Of a stretch of 64,000 nt of DNA, positions 32,526-40,539 are shown piece after piece. Below the pieces are notes generated by a model that made no database searches, was not told the DNA's origin, and was given only the letters and a program-made list of their open reading frames with translations. A program made the position numbers and the translations under genes. Position 1 is the stretch's first letter. Each line of letters opens with the position of its first letter. Origin of the DNA: Streptomyces sp. NBC_01803 (GTDB taxonomy: Bacteria; Actinomycetota; Actinomycetes; Streptomycetales; Streptomycetaceae); contig NZ_CP109073.1 of assembly GCF_035917415.1 (NCBI RefSeq), forward strand, positions 2,391,501-2,455,500, written 5' to 3'.

Positions 32526-33203
32526 GTGGCGACCGAAATCAGCATCAATGACAGTGGCAAGGACAGGCCCGCCCGCCCCGCGCGGCGGGCCCGTCGGCGA
32601 ATGACCGGCACGGAGCGCCGGGAGCAGTTGCTGGACATCGGGCGCACGCTCTTCGCCGAGCGCGGCTTCGAGGGCACGTCGGTGGAGGAGATCGCGGCGA
32701 AGGCGGGGGTCTCCAAGCCGGTGGTCTACGAGCATTTCGGCGGCAAGGAAGGGCTCTACGCGGTCGTGGTCGACCGCGAGATGAGCCGTCTGCTGTCCAT
32801 GGTGACCGGCGCGCTGACCGCGGGGCATCCGCGAGAGCTGCTGGAGCAGGCGGCGTTCGCCCTGCTCGACTACATCGAGCAGTACACGGACGGCTTCCAC
32901 ATCCTGGTGCGCGATTCGCCGGTGGCCCAGTCCACAGGCACGTTCGCGTCGCTCATCGGGGACATCGCCACGCAGGTCGAGGACATCCTGGGGCACGAGT
33001 TCAAGAGCCGCGGGTACGACCCGAAGCTGGCGCCGATGTACGCGCAGGCGCTGGTCGGGATGGTGGCGCTGACCGGCCAGTGGTGGCTGAACGTGCGCCG
33101 GCCGAAGAAGGCGGAGGTCGCCTCGCACCTGGTCAATCTGGCCTGGCACGGCCTCCAGGGGCTGGAGCACCACCCGCGGCTGATCGGCCGCCGCCGCACC
33201 TGA
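32526..33203 (+). CDS. TetR-family regulator in operon with the desaturase
   Basis: A protein of about 225 residues. The HTH near residues 30-75 (REQLLDIGRTLFAERGFEGT, SVEEIAAKAGVSKPVVYEHF) is canonical TetR. The C-terminal domain (FALLDYIEQYTDGFHILV; LTGQWWLNVRRP) resembles acyl-CoA-responsive members. GTG 32526 is chosen; ATG at about 32601 is possible. By context it senses fatty-acyl status and represses the desaturase operon. Confidence 0.85.
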   Translation: MATEISINDSGKDRPARPARRARRRMTGTERREQLLDIGRTLFAERGFEGTSVEEIAAKAGVSKPVVYEHFGGKEGLYAVVVDREMSRLLSMVTGALTAGHPRELLEQAAFALLDYIEQYTDGFHILVRDSPVAQSTGTFASLIGDIATQVEDILGHEFKSRGYDPKLAPMYAQALVGMVALTGQWWLNVRRPKKAEVASHLVNLAWHGLQGLEHHPRLIGRRRT

Positions 33204-33242
33204 GCCGCGTCCGAGTCTCATCGAGCCGCGTCCGGGACGACA

Positions 33243-33289
33243 GCACGACTCCCCCTCCGGAGCTGAGCGCTTCGGAGGGGGAGTCGTGC
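33243..33289. terminator. 17-bp perfect hairpin between convergent TetR and rodlin genes
   Basis: GCACGACTCCCCCTCCG (33243-33259) pairs perfectly with CGGAGGGGGAGTCGTGC (33273-33289) around a 13-base loop. It sits 40 bp after the TetR stop and 68 bp beyond the rodlin stop, so it can serve both strands. Confidence 0.85.
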
Positions 33290-33356
33290 GTTGCGGAGCA
33301 CCGGTCAGAAGGCCGAAGAACCCGGAGTCCGCGGGCCGGGCGGCAACGCCGGCGGG

Positions 33357-33758
33357 TCAGCGCCTGCTCACACCGTTCTCGGAGAGCAACGAGATGTCCG
33401 ACAGGAGCCTCGACAGCGGGTCGTCGCCCTTGACCTGCGTGGAGTTCTCGGCGCACTCCTGGTCGGGCTGGCCGCTGAGGATGTCGTCGGGGATGGCGAC
33501 GATCGGGACGGCGCTGCTGATGTCATCGATCGGGACGCAGACATCGTTGAGCGAGCCACTGACCAGGGCGACGTTCGGGCTCATGTAGCCGCCGGTCGTG
33601 GTGTTTCCGTACACCTTCTTCGACCCGTTGCCGTTCACCGTGGCGGCGTTGCCCGACTCGTCGTCGCCGCCGATCGCCATGGCGGGGGCGGCGGCGAGGC
33701 CCGTCGCGCCGACGACCGAGGCCGCGACCGCGACCGTGGCAAGCGTCTTCTTGATCAC
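33357..33758 (-). CDS. Rodlin-family secreted protein
   Basis: A 133-residue exported protein. Signal peptide MIKKTLATVAVAASVVGATG ends near AMA. The mature part has NGNGSKKVYGNTTTGGYMSP, ALVSGSLNDVCVPIDDI and CAENSTQVKGD. These are the hallmarks of RdlA/RdlB, proteins that align chaplin fibrils into the rodlet layer of aerial hyphae and spores. The two Cys residues are conserved. GTG 33758 follows AAGGAC. No chaplin gene or second rodlin is next to it, unlike the known rdlA-rdlB pair. Confidence 0.85.
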   Translation of the reverse strand: MIKKTLATVAVAASVVGATGLAAAPAMAIGGDDESGNAATVNGNGSKKVYGNTTTGGYMSPNVALVSGSLNDVCVPIDDISSAVPIVAIPDDILSGQPDQECAENSTQVKGDDPLSRLLSDISLLSENGVSRR

Positions 33759-33865
33759 TAGCTTGTCCTTCCGGGTTCTGGAATGCCCTGTGTTGGAGCG
33801 CCCTGCACAACGCGCCTGGGGGGATTCGGTTGCCGCTGTTCACCCGATTCGCCCAACGTTGTGCC

Positions 33866-34264
33866 TCAATGGCACTGTCTTGGCGGTTTGGGCATGAGGA
33901 ACTCCAGCCGGTTGCCGACCGGGGCCTCGCTGAAGAACCACCGGTGGCCCGGAAGGTCACCGTCCCCTTCGACCCGGGCGCCGTCCCCTTCGACCCGGGC
34001 GCCGTGCGCGGCGAGGCGGGCGGCGAAGGCGTCGATGCCGGCGACGAGGATGCCGGGGTGGGCCTTGCCCGGCGGCCGGTACCCGGCCTCGATGCCGAGG
34101 TGGAGCACGCGGTCGCCCGCGGCGAACCAGCAGCCGCCACGCGCGGCCAAGGCGGGCGGCTTGGGCGGCTCGGCCATGCCCAGGACCCCGGCGCAGGAGG
34201 CGCGCAGCCGCTGCTCGCCGCCGGGCGGCGCGGCCAGCGGGACGTGGTCGAGTCCGGTGATCAT
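33866..34264 (-). CDS. VOC (glyoxalase/bleomycin-resistance) family protein
   Basis: A 132-residue vicinal oxygen chelate protein. It begins MITGLDHVPLAAPPGGEQRL, with the metal-ligand His in LDHVPLA, and ends with DLPGHRWFFSEAPVGNRLEF, where the Glu of the second site lies. ATG 34264 overlaps the upstream methyltransferase stop (ATGA) after GGAGGCGCG. A heptapeptide GARVEGD is tandemly doubled near residues 87-101, from an exact 21-bp duplication at 33961-34002. The substrate is unknown. Confidence 0.85.
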   Translation of the reverse strand: MITGLDHVPLAAPPGGEQRLRASCAGVLGMAEPPKPPALAARGGCWFAAGDRVLHLGIEAGYRPPGKAHPGILVAGIDAFAARLAAHGARVEGDGARVEGDGDLPGHRWFFSEAPVGNRLEFLMPKPPRQCH

Positions 34265-35088
34265 CGCGCCTCCGTCCGCTGGGCCACGACGAAGACCCGG
34301 CGGAACGGGAAGAGCGTGCCATGGCCGCCGGGCGGATAGGCGGCGCGCAAGGCGCCGCGGTACTCGGCGAGGAACGCCTCGCGGGCTTCGGGATCGCCCT
34401 CCAGGGCGGTCAGGACGGGCCGCAGGCCGGTCCCGGAGACCCAGTCCAGCACCGGGTCCTCGCCGCGCAGCACGTGGAGGTAGGTGGTCTCCCAGACATC
34501 GGGCGCGCAGCCGAGGCCGGCCAGGATCCCGACGTACGCCTCGGGGGTGAGCACCATGTCGGGGTGGGGCGGCACGCCGCCGAGCCGGCCGCGCCAGCGC
34601 GGGCTCTCGCACAGCTCGCGCATCAGCACGTGGCTGGGGGCCGAGAAGTTCCCCGGGACCTGGAAGGCGAACACCCCGCCGGGCGTGAGGCCCGCCACCC
34701 ACGAGGGGAAGCGGTCGGCGTGGTCCGGCACCCACTGGAGGGCGGCGTTGGACAGGATCAGGTCGAACGGCTCGGTGGGCCGCCAGTCGACCAGGTCGGC
34801 GTGGGCGAAGTCGAGCGAGCCGCCGCCGGGGGTCGGCCCGGCGTGCGCGGCGGCCTCGGCCAGCATCGCCGGGGAGTTGTCGTAGCCGGTGACGTGGGCG
34901 TCGGGCCAGCGTTCGGTCAGCGGGAGGCTGGGGCGGCCCGGTCCGCAGCCGAGGTCGGCGACGCGCGGGGCGGCGGGCGAGGGCAGGGGCGGGACGCGGA
35001 CGAGGAGATCGAGCAGGGGGCGCCCGCGGTGTCCGCTGTGCCGCTGGTACTGGGCGGGGTCCCACCGGGTCCGCGGTGCGTGTGACAT
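34261..35088 (-). CDS. SAM-dependent methyltransferase, trans-aconitate 2-methyltransferase type
   Basis: A 275-residue class I methyltransferase resembling Tam. The N-terminus RTRWDPAQYQRHSGHRGRPL is characteristic. Motif I is VADLGCGPGRPSLPL, motif II VTGYDNSPAML, and motif III FDLILSNAALQWVPDH. The C-terminal half (YLHVLRGEDPVLDWVSGTGL) matches the family's substrate-lid region. It overlaps the VOC gene by 4 bp and is divergent from a MarR gene with a palindrome between them, so it is probably under MarR control. Confidence 0.88.
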   Translation of the reverse strand: MSHAPRTRWDPAQYQRHSGHRGRPLLDLLVRVPPLPSPAAPRVADLGCGPGRPSLPLTERWPDAHVTGYDNSPAMLAEAAAHAGPTPGGGSLDFAHADLVDWRPTEPFDLILSNAALQWVPDHADRFPSWVAGLTPGGVFAFQVPGNFSAPSHVLMRELCESPRWRGRLGGVPPHPDMVLTPEAYVGILAGLGCAPDVWETTYLHVLRGEDPVLDWVSGTGLRPVLTALEGDPEAREAFLAEYRGALRAAYPPGGHGTLFPFRRVFVVAQRTEAR

Positions 35089-35112
35089 GGGAGGGAGCCT
35101 GCCCGCGCTTTA

Positions 35113-35126
35113 TCTTGATGTCAAGA
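35113..35126. promoter_or_regulatory. Perfect palindrome between the methyltransferase and MarR genes
   Basis: TCTTGATGTCAAGA is a perfect 14-bp inverted repeat, 25 bp upstream of the methyltransferase start. Two further similar stretches, TGAAACTTCAGGTCG and TGAGACTTCACATCG, follow at about 35139-35169. The size and symmetry fit a MarR-dimer operator. Confidence 0.55.
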
Positions 35127-35191
35127 AGCTCTATACCATGAAACTTCAGGTCGTGAGACTTCACATCGACAGAACTACTAGACTGGACGCC

Positions 35192-35689
35192 ATGGAGGAC
35201 GAGGTGGACCGGCTGGTGGCGGCCTGGCGGCGCGAGCGCCCCGATCTCGACGTGGAGCCGCTCGAAGTGCTCAGCCGCGTCAGCAGACTGGCCCGCCACC
35301 TGGACCGGGCGCGGCGCCTGGTCTTCTCCGAGCACCACCTGGAGCCGTGGGAGTTCGACGTGCTCACCGCGCTGCGCCGCGCGGGCGACCCGTACCAGCT
35401 CTCCCCCGGCCAGCTCCTGACCCAGACCCTGGTCACCTCCGGCACCATGACCAACCGCATCGACCGGCTGGCCAAGCGCGGCCTGGTCGAGCGGCTGCCC
35501 GACCCCAACGACCGGCGTGGCGTGCTGGTGCGGCTGACCACGTCGGGCCAGCATCACGCCGACGAGGCGCTGGCGGACCTGCTCACCCAGGAACGCGCCC
35601 TGCTCGGCGACCTGACCACCGCGCAGCGCCGCGACCTGGCGGCCCTGCTGCGCGTCCTGACCGCGCCGTTCGACAACACCCCGGTCTGA
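35192..35689 (+). CDS. MarR-family transcriptional regulator
   Basis: A 165-residue winged-helix repressor. The recognition region reads HHLEPWEFDVLTALRRAGDP, QLLTQTLVTSGTMTNRIDRL and AKRGLVERLPDPNDRRGVLV, which is the MarR wing with its DxRR motif. Start ATG 35192 lies just after a possible -10 (TAGACT, about 35179), so the transcript may be nearly leaderless. It is divergent from the methyltransferase-VOC pair and probably represses both. A hairpin follows immediately. Confidence 0.9.
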   Translation: MEDEVDRLVAAWRRERPDLDVEPLEVLSRVSRLARHLDRARRLVFSEHHLEPWEFDVLTALRRAGDPYQLSPGQLLTQTLVTSGTMTNRIDRLAKRGLVERLPDPNDRRGVLVRLTTSGQHHADEALADLLTQERALLGDLTTAQRRDLAALLRVLTAPFDNTPV

Positions 35690-35722
35690 GCCCCGGCGGC
35701 CCCGGCCGGGACGCCGGGGCTC
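35688..35722. terminator. Hairpin between convergent MarR and PCMT-like genes
   Basis: GAGCCCCGGCG (35688-35698) pairs with CGCCGGGGCTC (35712-35722) around a 13-base loop. The left arm overlaps the MarR stop codon and the right arm ends 5 bp before the stop of the convergent gene. Confidence 0.75.
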
Positions 35723-35726
35723 TCGC

Positions 35727-36860
35727 TCAGCGGTCGCCCGGAGTGCTGACCACCCGATCGGGGGTGCGGAGCCAGATGTCCTGCTGGTCCTTGGTGACCG
35801 TGATCCCGAAGTCGAAAAGGCGCGGCCGGTCGCGGGCGCGCCACCAGTCCAGGGCCCAGTCGACATCCGCCAGCAGGTCGCGCGGGCCGTGCCGGTAGGA
35901 GGCGCTGGGCGTGACCCGCGCCCAGGAGACGGTGCCGCCCTCCCCGTCCAGGAAGAACCAGTCGTCGTCGCCCGCCTGCCGGCAGTACGCGACGCCGGGC
36001 AGCAGCACGCTCAGCGCGAACTCGCCGTGCGAGTCCACGTCCGACAGATCGACCGCCGGGCCGCTGAACCGTTCCGCCTCGCGATACGTCGCCGCCCATA
36101 TCCCCCGTGGGTCCCGCCCCGCCACGCACTGGCCGCGCACCGGCATGAACGACTCGCCGCCGTGGAACCAGCCGCGTGCCGTGCCGTCCTCGTTCCTCCG
36201 CAGCCAGATCAGACCGCGCCCGTGGTAGTTGGGGTACCAGGGGGTGACGATCTCGCCGCCGGGCCGCACTTGCTCCAGCCAGGCGGGCGGGACGCGCCGA
36301 ACGGCGGCCGTGGAGATCAGCCGGTCGTAGGGGGCGCCGTCGGGCCATCCCAACTCCCCGTCGCCCCACACCACATGCGGCCGGTACCCGGCGTCCGCCA
36401 GCACCCGCACGGAACGGCGGACGAGTGCGGCGTCGATCTCCACGCTGGTGACCTGGCCGGTTCCGACCCTCTCGCACAGCAGCGCCGCGTGGTATCCACT
36501 GCCGGTGCCCACCTCCAGGACCCGTTCGCCGGGCCGGGGTTCGAGCGAGGCCAGCATGTTCAGCACGGCGGCGGGCGGGCTGATCGAGCTGGTCGGCTCC
36601 CGGCCGCTGGGGTCGAGCTGGGTGACGACGCCCTCCTCGGAGAACACCATCTCCGTCCACCGGTCGGGGTCATCCGTCCAGCGGACCGGCGTCCAGCCGG
36701 GCCCGTTGGGGTTGCGGCGCCACACCGTCTCGGGCGCGAACAGGTGGCGGGGAACGCGTTCGAAGACCGCCTCCATCCACCCCGACTGGAAGTGCCCCCC
36801 GTGCGCCAGCGCCTCCATCAGCCGTCGGCGCGGCGCCTCCATGTCTACGTCAACGCACAC
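35727..36860 (-). CDS. Protein-L-isoaspartate O-methyltransferase-like protein
   Basis: A 377-residue PCMT-fold methyltransferase, longer than repair-type Pcm (about 210 residues). The PCMT part (1-210) shows FAPETVWRRNPN, SISPPAAVLNMLASLEPRPG, the motif I segment VLEVGTGSGYHAALL, and LISTAAVRRVPPAWLEQVRP. The extra C-terminal 160 residues (LSDVDSHGEFALSVLLPGVA; DWFFLDGEGGTVSW) are found in actinobacterial peptide-modifying or regulatory PCMT relatives. GTG 36860 follows GGAG with good spacing. It lies just downstream of an XRE-DUF6879 cassette on the same strand. Confidence 0.82.
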   Translation of the reverse strand: MCVDVDMEAPRRRLMEALAHGGHFQSGWMEAVFERVPRHLFAPETVWRRNPNGPGWTPVRWTDDPDRWTEMVFSEEGVVTQLDPSGREPTSSISPPAAVLNMLASLEPRPGERVLEVGTGSGYHAALLCERVGTGQVTSVEIDAALVRRSVRVLADAGYRPHVVWGDGELGWPDGAPYDRLISTAAVRRVPPAWLEQVRPGGEIVTPWYPNYHGRGLIWLRRNEDGTARGWFHGGESFMPVRGQCVAGRDPRGIWAATYREAERFSGPAVDLSDVDSHGEFALSVLLPGVAYCRQAGDDDWFFLDGEGGTVSWARVTPSASYRHGPRDLLADVDWALDWWRARDRPRLFDFGITVTKDQQDIWLRTPDRVVSTPGDR

Positions 36861-36956
36861 GTGCCACTCCGCGGCCTCGCAAGCTTCGTTTCACAGGAGG
36901 AAGGTAAGAACGGTTGGCGAGAACCGGCCACGAACTTGCACCGGTTTTCGCACCAG

Positions 36957-37808
36957 TCAACTAAGTGAGGCCGCAGCCGCTCCGATGAGCGCGCGCGCTT
37001 CGGGCCCGTAGACCGCCAGTCGCGACATCTGGCTGAACGCCCGCTCGTACATGGCCATTTCGCTGGGCGACGTGATGGTGACCTGGGCCGTCAGCAATTC
37101 CACGAACGCCTGCTTCGAGTCGTAGAGGCTGAAGGTCTCCAGCGTCCACAGCCGGCGCGCGCCCGCGTTGAACGGGATCACGCCGAGGGACACCGACGGC
37201 AGCGCCATGACGGAGAGCAAATGGCCGAGTTGGCCCGCCATCGTCTCCGCGTCGCCGATCTGGTAGCGCAGCACGGCCTCTTCGACCAGCAGCGCGAAGT
37301 GGCGACCGCCCTCGTGCACGACGCGGGACCGGGCCAGCCTGGCGTCGACGGCCTCGGTCACGTCGTCCGGCGCGCCGTGGAACTGCGTTATCGAGCCGAG
37401 CAGGGCCGCCGCGTACTCCCGGGTCTGGAGCACGCCGGGGATCACCGTCGAGCAGTAGACGCGGAACTTGCGGGTCCGCTCGTACAGCGGGACATAGGAC
37501 TCCTGGAGCCTGCGCAGCCCGGTGCGCTGCAACCGCCGCCATTCCACGTACAGCGACTCGGCGTTGCGCGAGGCGGCTATGAGATCGGGGATCTCTTCCG
37601 GAACGCCGCACGCCTCGCACCACGCGCGGAGGTCGGCGTCCGAGGGCGGCGTCCTGGCGTTCTCTATGCGGGAGGTCTTGGCCTCGCTCCAGCGGCAGCG
37701 GATGGCCAGCCCGCGCCCGGTCAGCCCCGCGTCCAGGCGGATGTCCCTGAGGCGCGCGGCGACGGCCTCGCGCGCAGCCTGGGCGCTGGAGGACGGCGAT
37801 ACGGACAT
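36957..37808 (-). CDS. XRE-type regulator with DUF5753 (Scr1/WhiJ-like)
   Basis: A 283-residue DNA-binding protein. The N-terminal helix-turn-helix (LRDIRLDAGLTGRGLAIRCR, WSEAKTSRIENART) is XRE-like. From about residue 90 the DUF5753 domain begins (YVPLYERTRKFRVYCSTVIP, GVLQTREYA; later LPSVSLGVIPFNAG and ETFSLYDSKQAFVELLT). Such proteins occur by the dozen in Streptomyces and act as regulators or antitoxin-like partners. ATG 37808 is 21 bp after the upstream DUF6879 stop, so the genes form one unit. Confidence 0.9.
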   Translation of the reverse strand: MSVSPSSSAQAAREAVAARLRDIRLDAGLTGRGLAIRCRWSEAKTSRIENARTPPSDADLRAWCEACGVPEEIPDLIAASRNAESLYVEWRRLQRTGLRRLQESYVPLYERTRKFRVYCSTVIPGVLQTREYAAALLGSITQFHGAPDDVTEAVDARLARSRVVHEGGRHFALLVEEAVLRYQIGDAETMAGQLGHLLSVMALPSVSLGVIPFNAGARRLWTLETFSLYDSKQAFVELLTAQVTITSPSEMAMYERAFSQMSRLAVYGPEARALIGAAAASLS

Positions 37809-37829
37809 GCGGTTGCTCTCGGTGGTACG

Positions 37830-38354
37830 TCAGACCTGGTACTCCTGATGCGGGACAGCTCGCTCCCACACAGCGGCGAACGCCGCAGAACACAGCTTCC
37901 CGACGGGCGAGGTCTGATTCAACTCGGCGCCCGCTGAACCCCCCTTACCAGTGAAATAATTGAACATGACAGTGGTGTCATCGAACAACCAGAAGTCGTT
38001 TCCCGGCAGGGCGATGTCGGACGCCCGGCGCCGCGGGAGCCAGCGGACCTCTTCTCCCGCGGCGATGTTCTGGAACGTGCAGGCGTGTTCGTACCGGATG
38101 TAGTCCGTGACCGGCTCGGAGACGATGCGGGCCCGGCGGAATGTCACCCCCCGGGCCACGGCGTCCCGCACCCAGGTGTGGAAGTCCGTCCACCACGAGT
38201 CCGGATCGCCGGGATCGGGCCGGTGACCGGCCTTCCATGCGGCGAAGGCCGCGTCCTCCTCCTCGATCCCGTAGACGTCTCTCATTTCCAGGTGGACGGC
38301 GGAACGACGGCAGTTCGCCAGAAGGTCAACGAACAGCCGATCGCTCTGCGACAT
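37830..38354 (-). CDS. DUF6879 family protein
   Basis: A 174-residue cytosolic protein of unknown function. Conserved segments, shared with the two other copies in this window, are AVHLEMRDVY, DAVARGVTFRRARIVSEPVT, YIRYEHA, VRWLPRR, LPGNDFWLFDD and a C-terminal W.RA.PH.EY. The ATG at 38354 is chosen because GGGAGG lies upstream; it overlaps the 3' end of the small gene by 29 bp. It lies between the small gene and its XRE partner. The family's fixed neighbourhood suggests a partner or effector of the XRE protein. Confidence 0.85.
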   Translation of the reverse strand: MSQSDRLFVDLLANCRRSAVHLEMRDVYGIEEEDAAFAAWKAGHRPDPGDPDSWWTDFHTWVRDAVARGVTFRRARIVSEPVTDYIRYEHACTFQNIAAGEEVRWLPRRRASDIALPGNDFWLFDDTTVMFNYFTGKGGSAGAELNQTSPVGKLCSAAFAAVWERAVPHQEYQV

Positions 38355-38568
38355 CACACGCCTCCCTGAGGGCGGGGACCATGCGGGCGGGAATCCGGAT
38401 CACCGCCTCGGTCTCGGGAAGCGGACCGAACTTCTCGCACTCCTCCTCGGTGTCCGGGTCGGCCTTCCAGCCCTGGAGCACGAGATCGGCGTTGTGCTCG
38501 TCCACCAGCACGGTGGGGCACTGGGTCCCGTTGGTGTTCGGGTCCTTCGCGATGAACCGTAGTGCCAT
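38326..38568 (-). CDS. Small conserved protein heading the XRE-DUF6879 cassette
   Basis: An 80-residue protein that begins MALRFIAKDPNTNGTQCPTV, has the central segment LVLQGWKADPDTEEECEKFG, and ends VIRIPARMVPALREACDVAE. The same three blocks occur in the broken copy at 54833-55134. ATG 38568 follows TGGGAGG. It overlaps DUF6879. It has no recognised domain; the acidic middle and helical end could mediate protein contacts. Confidence 0.78.
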   Translation of the reverse strand: MALRFIAKDPNTNGTQCPTVLVDEHNADLVLQGWKADPDTEEECEKFGPLPETEAVIRIPARMVPALREACDVAERSAVR

Positions 38569-38701
38569 GACTGCCTCCCACGCTCCGCGGTTTGTGCCGG
38601 ATCGCACGACCATCGCCCACGCGATTGTGCAGCGTCAAGAGGGCGGCACAGTGCGTGACGGAGCGCGGGTCAGGCTCGGGTGGGCACGGGTCGGGCGCCG
38701 G

Positions 38702-39529
38702 TCAGGCGAGGGGCTTGCGTCCGACTCCGCCGAAGGCGTCGACCGCGGCGGGGCCGCCGAATCCGTCGAACTCCGGCCGCCACTCGGGCAGTCGCACCAC
38801 CCCGGGGGCCACCACCTCCAGCCCCTCGAAGGCCGCCTCGATCTGCTCTGGGCCGCGGACGTAGTACGGCACGGCGCCGCTGGCGGTGTACTCCTCCTCG
38901 GCCGCCACCATCTGCTCGGTGGTGTTGGTGCCGTCGTAGTGGACGAGGAAGCTGCCGGGCGCCAGGGGCGCCAGCAGGCGCTGGATCAGGGACTTGGCCT
39001 CGTCGAAGTCCTTGATGTGGCCCATGATGCCCATCAGGACCAGCGCGACCGGCTTGCCGAGGTCCAGGGTCTTCTCAGCGGCGGTGAGGATGCCCTCCGG
39101 ATCGCGCACGTCGGCGTCGATATAGGCGGTGACGCCCTCGGGGGTGCTGGTCAGCAGGGCGCGGGCGTGGGCCAGGACCAGCGGATCGTTGTCGACATAG
39201 ACGATCCGGGAGTCGGCGGCGGCTCGTTGGGCGACCTCGTGCGTGTTGTCCGCGGTGGGCAGCCCGGTGCCGATGTCGAGGAACTGCCGGATGCCCTCCT
39301 CCAGCACCAGGTACCGGATGGCGCGGGCGAGGAAGTGCCGGGAGGTCCGGGCGACATCCACCAGTCCCGGCATGTGCTCCTTGATGTAGTCGCCGACCTG
39401 GCGGTCCGGCTCGTAGTTGTCTTTGCCGCCCAGCAGATAGTTCCAGAACCGGGCCGAGTGCGGGACGGACGTGTCGATCCTGTCGGGGATTCCCGAAGGT
39501 CCGCTGTTGGCTGGCTGGTTGTCCGTCAC
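38702..39529 (-). CDS. SAM-dependent methyltransferase (DUF574 / PF04672 type)
   Basis: A 275-residue protein of the DUF574 methyltransferase family, abundant in streptomycetes. Characteristic segments are DTSVPHSARFWNYLLGGKDN, YEPDRQVGDYI, FLDIGTGLPTADNTHEVA, and VALVLMGIMGHI. GTG 39529 is preferred because GCAGGAGTCGAGG lies just upstream; ATG 39556 has none. It lies 133 bp upstream of the cassette on the same strand. The substrate is unknown. Confidence 0.88.
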   Translation of the reverse strand: MTDNQPANSGPSGIPDRIDTSVPHSARFWNYLLGGKDNYEPDRQVGDYIKEHMPGLVDVARTSRHFLARAIRYLVLEEGIRQFLDIGTGLPTADNTHEVAQRAAADSRIVYVDNDPLVLAHARALLTSTPEGVTAYIDADVRDPEGILTAAEKTLDLGKPVALVLMGIMGHIKDFDEAKSLIQRLLAPLAPGSFLVHYDGTNTTEQMVAAEEEYTASGAVPYYVRGPEQIEAAFEGLEVVAPGVVRLPEWRPEFDGFGGPAAVDAFGGVGRKPLA

Positions 39530-39648
39530 TGCCTCGACTCCTGCCGATGTGTGCATGAGATATCTGCTCGCTGACAACTTATCTCTCACACACGCATCCG
39601 GCATATGCCACCCCGGCCGCCGCACCCGGAGGCAGGCGAGGGCAGGGA

Positions 39649-40299
39649 CTACTCCGCCGGGGGGACGCCCGCGCGGCGGGCCAGGGCGACGGCGGCGAGG
39701 GTGGAGTGGACGCCGAGCTTGCCGAGGACGTTCTGCATGTGGGTGCGGACCGTATGCGGGGACAGATACAGCCGTTCGGCGACCGCCTTGCGGCCGAGGC
39801 CCGCCAGCATGCAGCGCAGCACCTCCAGCTCGCGGGGGGTCAACGACTCGACCAGGCGCTCGTGTTCGCTGCGGTGACGGCGGTCACGGTGCAGTTCGTG
39901 GAGGACTCCGGTGAGCAGCGCGGGCGCGATGTGGGTTTCCTCGCGCAGCACGCCGCGGAGGACCTGGAGGAGTCTCGCCAGGGAACTGTCCTTGGCCACC
40001 CAGCCGTTGGCACCGGCGGTCAGGGCGACGGCGGCCCGCGCCGGGTCATCGCATGCCGCGAGCATGACAGCCCGGAGGCCGGGGTGACGTTCCCGCGCCG
40101 CGATGAGCAGCGCACTCTCGCCGTCGAGGTCGACGTCGAGCAACAGGACGTCGAACGGCGCCCGTTCGAGCTGGTGCAGGGCGGCCGGCACGCTCCCGAC
40201 GGCCATCGCGTCCACGTCCTGCTCCGCGGTGAGCGCGGTGGCCAGTGACTCGGCGAAGATCCGGTGCCCGTCCACCACGAGCACCCGAATTCGATCCAC
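39649..40299 (-). CDS. LuxR-type (NarL/FixJ) response regulator
   Basis: A 216-residue regulator. The receiver domain starts VDRIRVLVVDGHRIFAESLA and has the phospho-acceptor Asp in FDVLLLDVDLDG near residue 53. The C-terminal HTH reads LTPRELEVLRCMLAGLGRKA, VAERLYLSPHTVRTHMQNVL. GTG 40299 follows GAGGGG. No sensor kinase gene is adjacent. Confidence 0.9.
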   Translation of the reverse strand: MDRIRVLVVDGHRIFAESLATALTAEQDVDAMAVGSVPAALHQLERAPFDVLLLDVDLDGESALLIAARERHPGLRAVMLAACDDPARAAVALTAGANGWVAKDSSLARLLQVLRGVLREETHIAPALLTGVLHELHRDRRHRSEHERLVESLTPRELEVLRCMLAGLGRKAVAERLYLSPHTVRTHMQNVLGKLGVHSTLAAVALARRAGVPPAE

Positions 40300-40475
40300 A
40301 GCGGCCCCTCGGTCGCCTCGGCAGCGGAAAGGCGGGGGTCGGCGGGCGCGACGCCGGTGTCCCGGCTCCGGGAGACTCCGCACGGCCGCCGCCGCACGGC
40401 ACCGGTGCCGGGCCATGAGCGTCGCGCCCACCTGTCTCGCCCCCTGAAGCGGCACCGGCCCCCACCGATGCTCCT

Positions 40476-40502
40476 CCTCAGGTTACGGGTGACAGCCTGA
40501 GG
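40476..40502 (-). terminator. Weak hairpin downstream of galK
   Basis: CCTCAGG (40476-40482) pairs with CCTGAGG (40496-40502) around a 13-base loop, 38 bp past the galK stop. Confidence 0.4.
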
Positions 40503-40539
40503 CGGAAGTGGTTTCACCGAAGTGCGCGTATCGCAGGCG

